Position numbers and translations under genes: made by a program
Notes under the pieces: generated by a model
Databases searched by the model: none
What the model saw: the letters and a program-made list of their open reading frames with translations, nothing else
What the model was told of the DNA's origin: nothing
Part shown: in pieces, positions 26,116 to 34,046 of the stretch
How the letters are laid out: each line of letters opens with the position of its first letter
How positions within the stretch are numbered: the first letter of the stretch is position 1
Source: Chloroflexota bacterium
GTDB taxonomy: Bacteria; Chloroflexota; Anaerolineae; Anaerolineales; Villigracilaceae
Direction: 5' to 3'
Assembly: GCA_029782225.1 (NCBI GenBank)
Contig: JAKOVF010000187.1
Coordinates: 97,780 to 161,779 of the forward strand
DNA: 64,000 nt

Positions 26116-26910
26116 TTAGCCCGCTCCCGCTTCGGCAGGTCCAATTGAGTCTGATATATTTTCCGCACTGGCGAACTTCGGCTTCATCCAAAAAACAATG
26201 AACAGGCTGACCACTGCGAAAAGCCCCACAACACCTTCCAATGCGATCGCGCTCATGCCATTCACACCCAAAATAACCGCTACAGCATCGACGATGGCGT
26301 GCCACAAAACAGCCAGCCAGTACCAAATAGCTTTGTTGGTTTTGATTCCATAAAGTACCATCAGGGATAAAGCAATATGCAAACAGATTGCGAAGATTCG
26401 TTCCACAATTCCGAGTAAGGGTACATAAACTGGCGCCGACCAAAATGCTGCAACCTGTTGCTTTGCCAGTTCCAATTGCTCAGGTGGAATGCTGGGAACC
26501 GTTGACAGATCAATCGATCGATAACCTAACATGGCGATAAACGAAACGACCACTGAAAATCCGAGAAGGATCGCTTCTGTTCCTCCATGTCCCAATCCGA
26601 CAAATACACCTTCATTCCATGAGCGTGCTTTTTTGAGAATAAACTTGTACAGGATGTAACGTGCAGTCTCTTCAAAGATTCCTGCTAACAATCCCAACAC
26701 AATGGCATAAGCAACATTTCCCCAGGAGAGGAATGTTTTGGTCAGTGCCGCCACAAGTGGAATGTGCAGCACCTGAGATGCAATGAATGTAAGTCCGCCT
26801 GCCAGGAAAAGCTTCCACGAGAGTTTGAGTCTGCGGCCAAGGATAATCCCGGCGATAATGGGCAAGAAAATCATACCCGTAAATTGAATAACATACATGA
26901 TCTCAAGCAT
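26116..26910 (-). CDS. YhfC-family glutamic-type intramembrane protease
   Basis: The 264-residue protein has seven to eight transmembrane helices and the conserved motifs of the YhfC/CAAX-protease-like group: FEETARYILYKF near residue 80, GLGHGGTEAILLG near 104 and WHAIVDA near 212, whose Glu and His residues form the expected active site inside the membrane. The ATG at 26910 follows GGAGAAG. It is the last gene of the GntR-slipin-SdpI operon. The substrate is unknown. Confidence 0.8.
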   Translation of the reverse strand: MLEIMYVIQFTGMIFLPIIAGIILGRRLKLSWKLFLAGGLTFIASQVLHIPLVAALTKTFLSWGNVAYAIVLGLLAGIFEETARYILYKFILKKARSWNEGVFVGLGHGGTEAILLGFSVVVSFIAMLGYRSIDLSTVPSIPPEQLELAKQQVAAFWSAPVYVPLLGIVERIFAICLHIALSLMVLYGIKTNKAIWYWLAVLWHAIVDAVAVILGVNGMSAIALEGVVGLFAVVSLFIVFWMKPKFASAENISDSIGPAEAGAG

Positions 26911-26929
26911 TTGATTTCTTCTCCAGTCT

Positions 26930-27148
26930 TTATTGGGGCCTGGAACGGTAGCGTCTTGCCTCGCGTGTGAGCGGCCGTTTAGCAACGATGGTCACCTTGC
27001 CACTTCCTTCGGGAGTATAAACATGAGTTACCTCCCAGCCTTCATCGCCCCATTGGTTTAGGGTTGCTTCAATATTTTCATCCTTCGTGCCAAACATAGA
27101 GCCAATCGTCTGCACCCGATATTCCCATTTTTGAAGCTCTTCTGCCAT
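26930..27148 (-). CDS. DUF4177-family small protein
   Basis: The 72-residue protein matches the DUF4177 pattern: KWEYRVQTIG at the N terminus and ATLNQWGDEGWEVTHVYTP in the centre, ending in a basic tail. The family is of unknown function. The ATG at 27148 follows AAGGAGA. It lies 19 nt upstream of the YhfC start. Confidence 0.8.
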   Translation of the reverse strand: MAEELQKWEYRVQTIGSMFGTKDENIEATLNQWGDEGWEVTHVYTPEGSGKVTIVAKRPLTREARRYRSRPQ

Positions 27149-27215
27149 ACAATTCTCCTTCACTTTATCCCGGTTTAGCGGCTAAAAGGTATACAACCCG
27201 AACCGCGTATATTAT

Positions 27216-27231
27216 GGTTTCATGTGAAACC
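27216..27231. promoter_or_regulatory. parS-like site, one mismatch from core
   Basis: GGTTTCATGTGAAACC differs from the parS core GTTTCACGTGAAAC by one central base and keeps both arms. It is 14 nt beyond the SdpI stop on the reverse strand and about 0.7 kb from the perfect site at 27919-27934. Confidence 0.55.
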
Positions 27232-27245
27232 AATGACCCAAGGTC

Positions 27246-27893
27246 CTATGATTTTGTTTCTCGTTGGTACAACACATAAGAATAGACAACGAGGAACAGA
27301 GTTGATCCAAGTAGTGGCACCATCACGAACCAGATCGCGTTAGGGCCGAATACGGAGCCAATCAATGCGAGCGCCCCCGAGATCATAAACAGGATGGAGC
27401 CGAGTTGGTGGGTCTTATCCCACACATAGTCGCTGGATAAGGTCCACGGAGTACGAATGCCGATGAAGAAATTGCGCTTTGCCTTGCGCAGCATATATCC
27501 AACATAGATGAAAAGTAATCCCAGGGCCGGAAGCATGGCCGTGCTCATCCTAAAATTGGTGAATCCAAGGTTCCATAGCAGAGTGAGAATCCAAATGTAA
27601 CCAAAGAACAACATAATCAAAAGAATGAACAGATTGAAGGCCTCGCGGAATTTTGCAATGTTAGCTTTCAGGGGATCAATCTGGGGCAGAAGAAGGAACA
27701 GCCCGAACATGCCGGCCGCCATGATAGGCATGAGAAACACACCCCAGAATTTAGACATCGTACCATTTACTTGATCTGCTGCGTTCCAATGGGATGCCAT
27801 TTGATCGGGCATCAAACCCCACACAATGAGACCGATGATAAAAAACGAAGCGAGCAGCAGGAGAACAATACTGGCAGTTGATCGAGTTGACAT
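27246..27893 (-). CDS. SdpI-family membrane protein
   Basis: SdpI-type proteins confer immunity to membrane-active toxins or act as membrane-stress signal proteins. The 215-residue product has six hydrophobic helices. An N-terminal DUF1648-like region carries VWGLMPDQMASHWNAADQVNG, and the SdpI/YhfL signature follows as RNFFIGIRTPWTLSSDYVWDKTHQLGS near residue 140. No cognate toxin gene is seen. It lies in an operon with slipin and GntR genes, a context of envelope-stress defence. Confidence 0.85.
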   Translation of the reverse strand: MSTRSTASIVLLLLASFFIIGLIVWGLMPDQMASHWNAADQVNGTMSKFWGVFLMPIMAAGMFGLFLLLPQIDPLKANIAKFREAFNLFILLIMLFFGYIWILTLLWNLGFTNFRMSTAMLPALGLLFIYVGYMLRKAKRNFFIGIRTPWTLSSDYVWDKTHQLGSILFMISGALALIGSVFGPNAIWFVMVPLLGSTLFLVVYSYVLYQRETKS

Positions 27894-27918
27894 TCATACC
27901 TCCTTATATTTGTTAGGC

Positions 27919-27934
27919 CGTTTCACGTGAAACG
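27919..27934. promoter_or_regulatory. parS site (ParB-binding centromere)
   Basis: CGTTTCACGTGAAACG is a perfect 16-bp palindrome whose 14-bp core GTTTCACGTGAAAC equals the conserved bacterial parS core. It lies between the slipin and SdpI genes, about 13.5 kb from the putative oriC, the usual distance range for parS. parA and parB are not in the window. Confidence 0.8.
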
Positions 27935-27948
27935 AGCAACAATTAGAG

Positions 27949-28896
27949 TTATTTCTTTTCTTCCCTGGACGCATTGTTCTGCGCCAAAGATACCATGCCG
28001 CTCAGCCCGCCGAGGTTCATCGTGTCTACAGCAGAACTGGGTACAATCACCAATGCGCCCTTCTCTTTCAGACCCTCAAACAGCATATTCATGGCGCGCA
28101 GGTGGAGTGCCGTGGGGTTATGTATGTAAGCCTGCGAAGCCTCAGAGAAGGATGCAGCGATTTGCTTCTCGGATTCGCCCAGGATTACGCGCGCCTGTCG
28201 CTCCCGTTCCGCCTGTGCCTGGCGAGACATGGCATCCTCCAAGTCCTGAGGAATCACAATATCGCGGATTTCCACGGACTGCACCGTTACACCCCAGGGC
28301 GTGGTGCGTTCGTCAATGATATGCTGCAGTTCCTCGTCAATTGCGCTGCGGCCAACAAGAATATCTGCCAGCATCATGCGACCAATGATATCTCGCAAGG
28401 CTGTTTGCGCAGCCCACGAAATAGCGGACTGGTAATCCTTGACTTCGAGGGCGGCCTTTTCGGCATCCCACACGACCCAGAATAGCACTGCATCTACATC
28501 AACGGGAACCGTATCCTTCGTCAGGGTTTTTTCGGCTGAGAATGGCGTGACCATCACACGGCTATCGATCCAGGTTGTGACGCTATCAAGGATTGGAATG
28601 ATCCAGAACCATCCTGGGCCGCGTAGACCGCGGAATTTACCAAGGCGGAGGACCACAGCTTTTTCCCACTGTGATGCAACCTTAAGCGCGTACAAGATGT
28701 ACGTGCCGACTAACATCCACAAAACAATCCAGGCACTGAGCAGGCTGTCAGCGTAACGGCCATCACTTACAATTGCGCCGCCCACAGCAATCAACAGACA
28801 GACGCCGAATATAAATCCAGCAATAGCGGAAATATGCAGGTCCGTTTTTGTGCCCCTATTCTTTTGAACGACATTCTTCAATACCCTGTTATCCAT
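27949..28896 (-). CDS. slipin / SPFH-domain (stomatin-like) protein
   Basis: Slipins are membrane-microdomain scaffold proteins. The 315-residue product has two N-terminal hydrophobic segments (about 25-80), the SPFH/PHB domain starting QWEKAVVLRLGKFRGLRGPG, and ERTTPWGVTVQSVEIRDIVIP near residue 200 followed by a charged helix (SRQAQAERERQARVILGESE). No NfeD partner is adjacent; the NfeD gene of the window is 16 kb away. It is the second gene of the GntR operon. Confidence 0.9.
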   Translation of the reverse strand: MDNRVLKNVVQKNRGTKTDLHISAIAGFIFGVCLLIAVGGAIVSDGRYADSLLSAWIVLWMLVGTYILYALKVASQWEKAVVLRLGKFRGLRGPGWFWIIPILDSVTTWIDSRVMVTPFSAEKTLTKDTVPVDVDAVLFWVVWDAEKAALEVKDYQSAISWAAQTALRDIIGRMMLADILVGRSAIDEELQHIIDERTTPWGVTVQSVEIRDIVIPQDLEDAMSRQAQAERERQARVILGESEKQIAASFSEASQAYIHNPTALHLRAMNMLFEGLKEKGALVIVPSSAVDTMNLGGLSGMVSLAQNNASREEKK

Positions 28897-28919
28897 TTTG
28901 ACATTCTCCTGTTTCCATC

Positions 28920-29339
28920 TTACTTGCTTGTTTCATTTTGCGCTTCGTTCCAAACTCTCAACTGGTCTCTCACCATTTGGCCGATTTCTCCCTTTGCAAA
29001 CCCCAACCGCAACGCTTCGTTGATAAATCTTTCGGTAAGAGCTTGTAGTGATGCCTGCCGCAGCTGTTCATTGACTTCTGGCGGCGGTTTTTCGGTAATA
29101 AAAGTCCCACGTCCTTGTTGCGTCGAAATAATGCGTGCTTCATCGAGTAAACGATACGCGCGCGCGATCGTGTTGAAGTTCACACGCAGCTCTTCTGCCA
29201 GTGCTCGAACCGTTGGTAGTTGATCCCCTGGCTGAAGTATTCCATTCGCAAGTTGACTCTGTATCTGATCCACAACCTGAGTGTAAATAGGAAGTCCAGA
29301 ACGAAAGTCGAGATGAAGGGTGAGCTTTTTATTGGACAT
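28920..29339 (-). CDS. GntR-family (YtrA-like) transcriptional regulator
   Basis: The 139-residue protein has an N-terminal winged helix (LPIYTQVVDQIQSQLANG, GDQLPTVRALAEELRVNFNT) and only a short C-terminal helix, the YtrA subfamily plan. Such regulators typically repress their own operon of membrane proteins or ABC transporters. Here it heads an operon with slipin, SdpI, DUF4177 and YhfC, and tandem operator-like repeats overlap its promoter, consistent with autoregulation. Confidence 0.9.
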   Translation of the reverse strand: MSNKKLTLHLDFRSGLPIYTQVVDQIQSQLANGILQPGDQLPTVRALAEELRVNFNTIARAYRLLDEARIISTQQGRGTFITEKPPPEVNEQLRQASLQALTERFINEALRLGFAKGEIGQMVRDQLRVWNEAQNETSK

Positions 29340-29351
29340 AGTCTATCTGAA

Positions 29352-29405
29352 ATTGTACTAATTGTATCATTGTACTAATTGTATTCTAAAGCCGCTTTTT
29401 GTCAA
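29352..29405 (-). promoter_or_regulatory. promoter with tandem operator repeats for the GntR operon
   Basis: On the reverse strand a perfect TTGACA (29400-29405) and TACAAT (29378-29383) are separated by 16 nt. Two exact copies of ATTGTACTAATTGTAT (29352-29367 and 29369-29384) lie one base apart, covering the -10 and the start region. The arrangement is a good match for an autoregulatory GntR operator. Confidence 0.75.
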
Positions 29406-29568
29406 GAGGCGTTTATTTCAGATATGGCTGGAATTCTCTCAGCGCGGATCTGGCTTTTCACGGAATCAGTCCTAAAGTCCCGCCCGAAGCGGTTGTTTAT
29501 CCTCCTCTTATAAAATAAGCAATATCGCCATGGTAGAATACACGCGCAATCATATAAGGAGTGAAAAT

Positions 29569-30456
29569 ATGGAACAAAAGACTGGTACCTGGACCGAGAA
29601 GAAAGGCCTGGCACAGATGCTGAAAGGTGGTGTCATCATGGATGTGGTGACGCCGGAACACGCGCGGATCGCAGAAGAGGCCGGTGCGTGTGCAGTGATG
29701 GCGCTTGAACGTGTGCCTGCTGATATTCGTGCGAACGGCGGTGTCGCGCGCATGAGTGACCCCGAATTAATTCTAAAAATCATGGATGCGGTTTCCATTC
29801 CTGTGATGGCGAAGTGCCGCATTGGACATTTTGTCGAGGCACAAATTCTCGAAGCGCTCGGTGTCGATTATATCGATGAGTCCGAAGTGCTTACACCGGC
29901 AGATGAGACCAATCACATTTTGAAGCACAATTTCAAGGTTCCATTTGTCTGTGGATGCCGCAATCTGGGTGAGGCACTGCGGCGTGTTGGTGAAGGCGCT
30001 GCCATGATCCGCACCAAGGGTGAAGCCGGGACGGGCGACGTGGTGGAAGCTGTCCGGCACGCGCGCACAGTGCTTGGTGATATCCGCCGCCTGACCACCA
30101 TGGCCGATGAAGAACTCATGCGTTATTCCAAGGAAATTGGCGCACCGTATGACCTTGTGAAGGAGACGAAGGCGCTTGGGCGTATGCCGGTAGTGAATTT
30201 CGCTGCAGGTGGTGTGGCTACTCCTGCCGATGCGGCATTAATGATGCAACTCGGTGTGGACGGCGTGTTTGTTGGCTCGGGCATCTTCAAGAGCGGCGAC
30301 CCGGCCCGGCGTGCGGCAGCCATTGTCAAGGCGGTGACTCACTACCAGGACGCATCCATTCTTGCGGAAGTGAGTCGTAACCTTGGCGAACCGATGGTTG
30401 GACGAAACGTCTCGCAGATGCCGGAAGTGGAGAAGATTGCGGGACGCGGATGGTAA
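29569..30456 (+). CDS. pdxS: pyridoxal 5'-phosphate synthase, synthase subunit
   Basis: PdxS condenses ribose 5-phosphate, glyceraldehyde 3-phosphate and ammonia from PdxT into PLP. The 295-residue TIM-barrel protein shows [58 protein letters not shown] and the C-terminal [18 protein letters not shown]. The ATG at 29569 follows AAGGAGTG. It is followed by pdxT, with an intergenic hairpin between. Confidence 0.97.
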   Translation: MEQKTGTWTEKKGLAQMLKGGVIMDVVTPEHARIAEEAGACAVMALERVPADIRANGGVARMSDPELILKIMDAVSIPVMAKCRIGHFVEAQILEALGVDYIDESEVLTPADETNHILKHNFKVPFVCGCRNLGEALRRVGEGAAMIRTKGEAGTGDVVEAVRHARTVLGDIRRLTTMADEELMRYSKEIGAPYDLVKETKALGRMPVVNFAAGGVATPADAALMMQLGVDGVFVGSGIFKSGDPARRAAAIVKAVTHYQDASILAEVSRNLGEPMVGRNVSQMPEVEKIAGRGW

Positions 30457-30463
30457 TCTTTCT

Positions 30464-30514
30464 AGCTGTTAGCGGTTAGGATTTGGCTTTTTGCTGTGCT
30501 AACCGCCAACAGCT
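30464..30514. repeat. intergenic inverted repeat between pdxS and pdxT
   Basis: AGCTGTTAGCGGTTAG (30464-30479) and CTAACCGCCAACAGCT (30499-30514) form a 16-bp stem with a single A-C mismatch and a 19-nt loop. It could be a dispersed repeat or could set the relative levels of pdxS and pdxT message. Confidence 0.7.
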
Positions 30515-30533
30515 AATCACTGACAGCTAAACT

Positions 30534-31112
30534 ATGAAAATAGGAGTTCTCGCCCTGCAAGGCGATTTTGCTGAACACATCAAAATATTGAAGCAGTTAA
30601 ACGTTGAGACTGCTGAAGTGCGTTTGCCTGAGCATCTCAAGGGATTGGATGGGTTGATCATCCCCGGCGGAGAGTCGACCACGATAGGCAAGCTGGCCGC
30701 AGCCTATCACTTGATGGAGCCGCTGCGCGAGTTCGGTCAGCGTCATGCGATCTGGGGTACGTGCGCCGGAGCGATCTTTCTCTCGAAAGATGTGAGCCGT
30801 GATCAGCCTCTACTGGGCATGATGGATATCAAGGTACAACGGAATGCATTTGGCCGTCAGATCGACTCATTTGAAACTGATCTGGACATCCCTGAGCTCA
30901 AACAAGCCACCGGATCGAAAGAAGACTATCACGCGGTTTTTATACGCGCACCCATCATAGAATCAGTGAGTGGAGATGCAAAAGTGCTTGCCAAAGTGGA
31001 TGATGGCAGAATCGTAGCCGCCCAACAGGGACACCTATTGGCTACATCATTCCATCCAGAATTAACGAACGATACACGCTTTCACGAATATTTCCTGTCA
31101 CTGGTTGATTGA
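30534..31112 (+). CDS. pdxT: pyridoxal 5'-phosphate synthase, glutaminase subunit
   Basis: PdxT releases ammonia from glutamine for PdxS. The 192-residue class I amidotransferase has IGVLALQGDFAEH, PGGESTTIGKL, the nucleophile in WGTCAGAIFL and the His-Glu pair in TSFHPEL. No ribosome site precedes the ATG, so translation may depend on the upstream cistron or the hairpin at 30464-30514. Confidence 0.96.
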   Translation: MKIGVLALQGDFAEHIKILKQLNVETAEVRLPEHLKGLDGLIIPGGESTTIGKLAAAYHLMEPLREFGQRHAIWGTCAGAIFLSKDVSRDQPLLGMMDIKVQRNAFGRQIDSFETDLDIPELKQATGSKEDYHAVFIRAPIIESVSGDAKVLAKVDDGRIVAAQQGHLLATSFHPELTNDTRFHEYFLSLVD

Positions 31113-31148
31113 CCTTACTGCGGGCCGACGGAAAGCAGTCTTCGACTT

Positions 31149-31191
31149 ATGAGAAGATTGCTTCGCCCCTTCCAGGACTTGCAGTGACGAA
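31149..31191. repeat. decayed half of the GTCATTGCGAG repeat
   Basis: AAGATTGCTTCGCCCC followed by GGACTTGCAGTGAC resembles the right half of the 44090-44165 element (GATTGCTTCGGCCC...CTCGCAATGAC). It fills the gap between pdxT and the next gene. Confidence 0.45.
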
Positions 31192-31203
31192 TAGAAAGAC
31201 TGA

Positions 31204-32118
31204 ATGATTCGCTCTCTGGACTTGCTTGATCTGCCCTATATCGCACGCTACCGGAACGATACACTGACACTCGATAGCGCGCGGGCGCTTACGCGCGGGC
31301 ATCCACTTGGCGCGGCGGGATTCCTCTCCTATTTCAACCCGGCGCGGCACTTATATGCAGCCATTGCGAATGGAAATGGCTCGTCTATTCTTGGCGGGGT
31401 TATCCACACACGCGGCGATACATTCGCGAAGTTGCTCTATCTCACACCGTCTTCCCAATTGACCCATCCTGAGCTGCCCTCGTTGCTCGATCATCTCTCG
31501 ATTGAAGCAGGAAAGTGGGGCGCATTTCACGTGCTTGCGGAAATCGATGAAACAAGCGATGCTTTTATCCTTTTGCGGAAAGCAGGATTTTCTGTATACG
31601 CCTGGCAGCGGATGTGGGATGTTTCCAATTTAACGGATGCAGGCTCAGGGTCCATTTGGAAGCGGTCACGTTCTGTGGATCTGCCGGCGATCCAGAGCCT
31701 GTATTATCAAATCGCACCGGCGCTCTTGCATCCCATTGAGCCTGCGCCTAACCGTCCCAGGGGCCTGATCTCGGGAGACGGAATCAAATGCTATGCCAAT
31801 ATGACAAGCGGCGCGGTGGGTATTATGTTTACACCATTGATCCACCCTGAAGTATCCAATGTTGGTGAACGTCTTGTGGGGCTTGTGAAGGCCATCCCGG
31901 ATCGGCGTTCACGGTCTGTGTATTTTTGTGTGCGTTCCTATCAGGCCTGGCTTGAACCTGTGCTGGAAGACCTCGGTGCGGAGGCCACATCACGGCAGGC
32001 CGTGATGGTGAAGCATCTGACCCATTTGGTGCGTGATCAGGAGACAGTACCTGCAGTGCCTTCCGGTGCAACGATCCAGCCATCACGAGTGACACGAATA
32101 GATAAGCGGACAGGCTGA
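31204..32118 (+). CDS. GNAT-like protein of unknown function
   Basis: The 304-residue protein resembles a tandem GNAT fold: MIRSLDLLDLPYIARYRND, LLYLTPSSQLTHPELPSLLDHL, then KWGAFHVLAEIDETSDAFILLRKAGFSVYAW split by a linker from a second half ending SVYFCVRSYQAWLEPVLEDLG. The acetyl-CoA loop is not clear, so it may be non-catalytic. It starts 92 nt after pdxT and is followed after 15 nt by the HAD gene. Confidence 0.5.
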   Translation: MIRSLDLLDLPYIARYRNDTLTLDSARALTRGHPLGAAGFLSYFNPARHLYAAIANGNGSSILGGVIHTRGDTFAKLLYLTPSSQLTHPELPSLLDHLSIEAGKWGAFHVLAEIDETSDAFILLRKAGFSVYAWQRMWDVSNLTDAGSGSIWKRSRSVDLPAIQSLYYQIAPALLHPIEPAPNRPRGLISGDGIKCYANMTSGAVGIMFTPLIHPEVSNVGERLVGLVKAIPDRRSRSVYFCVRSYQAWLEPVLEDLGAEATSRQAVMVKHLTHLVRDQETVPAVPSGATIQPSRVTRIDKRTG

Positions 32119-32133
32119 CTTCTGAAGAACGTT

Positions 32134-32808
32134 ATGAAAATCAAGGCACTCATTTTTGATTTTGATGGTTTGATCCTTGATACCGAAACGCCTGAAGCAG
32201 ATGTATGGACTGAGATCTACGCGGAACACGGGTTTGACATGCCCTTTGACCTCTGGGCGGAAATCATTGGTGGCTACGGCATTTCGAACTTCAATGCAGC
32301 TGCACATCTGAATCAGCTGGCAGGTGAATCGCTCGATGTTGAAGCTCTGCATAACCGGCATCAGGCAGAAAGCCGACAACGCATCGCTTCCAGCCCGATC
32401 CGTGCCGGTGTGTTGGATTACCTGACGACGGCACAGCACCTGAATATACGCTGTGGGATTGCTTCCAGCTCGTCTCATCAATGGGTGGACACGCATCTCG
32501 CTCGCCTTGGCTTGATTCAACATTTCGAGAAGATCATCTGCTCTGACGATGTCGCGCCGGGCCGTACCAAGCCCAACCCCGATCTGTTCCTCAAGGCGCT
32601 GGACCAGCTCCAGGTCCGCGCGAACGAGGCGATTGTCTTTGAAGATTCCCCCAATGGTGTAACAGCCGCCAACCGAGCCGGTATCTTTGTTGTAGCAGTC
32701 CCGAACCCGCTGACAGCGAGGCTGCCGATGGTGGGAGAAAATCTCAAAGTGCATTCCCTGGCAGATTTGCCCCTGCCCGATTTGCTTGCCCATTTTGAAG
32801 TAAAATGA
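32134..32808 (+). CDS. HAD-superfamily phosphatase / phosphoglucomutase-like
   Basis: The 224-residue protein is a subfamily I HAD enzyme: nucleophile motif FDFDGLILDTETPE, motif II in GIASSSSHQWVD, motif III lysine in GRTKPNPDLFLKAL and motif IV FEDSPNGVTAANRAG. The helical cap between residues 15 and 80 resembles beta-phosphoglucomutase and phosphatases of sugar phosphates. The substrate is unknown. Confidence 0.85.
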   Translation: MKIKALIFDFDGLILDTETPEADVWTEIYAEHGFDMPFDLWAEIIGGYGISNFNAAAHLNQLAGESLDVEALHNRHQAESRQRIASSPIRAGVLDYLTTAQHLNIRCGIASSSSHQWVDTHLARLGLIQHFEKIICSDDVAPGRTKPNPDLFLKALDQLQVRANEAIVFEDSPNGVTAANRAGIFVVAVPNPLTARLPMVGENLKVHSLADLPLPDLLAHFEVK

Positions 32809-32832
32809 CTTCTGACGTATATTAATGCCGGC

Positions 32833-32868
32833 GTCCCGCAGGCTTTTAATCGCCTGTGGGATGTTTTC
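32833..32868 (+). terminator. rho-independent terminator after the HAD gene
   Basis: GTCCCGCAGGC (32833-32843) pairs with GCCTGTGGGAT (32852-32862) apart from G-T pairs, followed by GTTTTC, 24 nt after the stop. Confidence 0.75.
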
Positions 32869-32907
32869 ATCATAGCCAATCCTTTAATACTAGACTCGGA
32901 GGTCACG

Positions 32908-33915
32908 ATGAGTATTGGAAAAATTCGCTGGCAGGAGATTGTTGCAAGGTATGCCTACCCGGAAACATGGCGCAGTCTCTGGCAGGTGTGTAATTCTGTT
33001 ATCCCATTCTTCCTACTTTGGTATCTGACGTATCGCAGTCTTGAGGTTGGTTACTGGCTGACGCTGCTGATCACCATCCCGACGGCAGGATTCATGGTAC
33101 GGATGTTCATCATCTTTCATGATTGCTGTCACGGATCGTTCTTCAGAACGCAATTGGCCAATGACCGACTTGGCTTATTGCTGGGCGTGGCGGTCTTTAC
33201 ACCCTATTTCGAATGGAAGCATTCACATGCGATCCACCATGCCACCGCCGGTGACCTGGATCGCCGCGGTATTGGCGATGTGTACACCATGACTGTGGAG
33301 GAATATCTGGCGGCCCCATGGTACAAAAAGCTGGGCTACCGTATCATGCGAAGCCCGTTGATCCTCTTCACAGTTGGAGCGGCTATCGTTTTCGCAATTA
33401 CTCACCGCTTCTGGGGGCCAAAGTCCGGCAAGCGTGAACGCAACAGTGTCATTTGGACAAATATCGCCCTGTTCGCTTTTGTCGGCTGGACCATTTATCA
33501 CATTGGCTGGCAGGCTTACCTGCTTGTTGAATTGCCGATCCTGCTGATGGCAACCGGCGCAGGCGTATGGCTGTTCTACGTCCAGCACAACTTTGATCCG
33601 ACTTACTGGGAACGTCACGCAAACTGGCAGTTCTTCAATGCTGGCATGGATGGCAGTTCCTTCTATAAGTTACCGAAAGTACTGCAATGGTTCACCGGAA
33701 ACATCGGCTTTCATCATATCCACCACCTCAGCCCGAAGATTCCCAACTACAAGCTGGAGAAATGCCACAATGAAAATCCGCTTTTCCAGATCGAGCCATT
33801 GACGTTTGGCGATAGTCTGAAATCCCTGTTCTTCCGCCTGTGGGATGAAAAACGGAAACAGTTGGTGGGATGGAGCGTGTTGAAGCAGTATCAGAGGAAG
33901 TCACAGACGACATAA
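32908..33915 (+). CDS. membrane fatty-acid desaturase
   Basis: The 335-residue protein is a membrane di-iron desaturase with three histidine boxes: HDCCH near residue 71, HSHAIHH near 107 and HHIHH near 272, plus four to six hydrophobic helices. The overall pattern (FHDCCHGSFF, HLSPKIPNYKLEKCH) resembles the acyl-lipid delta-12/omega-3 group. It would introduce double bonds into membrane acyl chains. CGGAGGT gives a strong ribosome site and the gene stands alone behind a terminator. Confidence 0.88.
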   Translation: MSIGKIRWQEIVARYAYPETWRSLWQVCNSVIPFFLLWYLTYRSLEVGYWLTLLITIPTAGFMVRMFIIFHDCCHGSFFRTQLANDRLGLLLGVAVFTPYFEWKHSHAIHHATAGDLDRRGIGDVYTMTVEEYLAAPWYKKLGYRIMRSPLILFTVGAAIVFAITHRFWGPKSGKRERNSVIWTNIALFAFVGWTIYHIGWQAYLLVELPILLMATGAGVWLFYVQHNFDPTYWERHANWQFFNAGMDGSSFYKLPKVLQWFTGNIGFHHIHHLSPKIPNYKLEKCHNENPLFQIEPLTFGDSLKSLFFRLWDEKRKQLVGWSVLKQYQRKSQTT

Positions 33916-34046
33916 CTGAAATGAACGGCTAGGCAAGTATCGCCCGGCCGGCCCCTGATGGCAGCAACATTAAAAAGTATGGTTTTATGCGATAAAATAG
34001 TGGATGAAGCGAATTCAGTCTCCAGGTTCAAGCGTGGAATTATCCA

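Noticed and set aside
31400..31408. Isolated perfect DnaA box TTATCCACA
   Set aside because: It lies alone inside a coding region; one such match in 64 kb is expected by chance.
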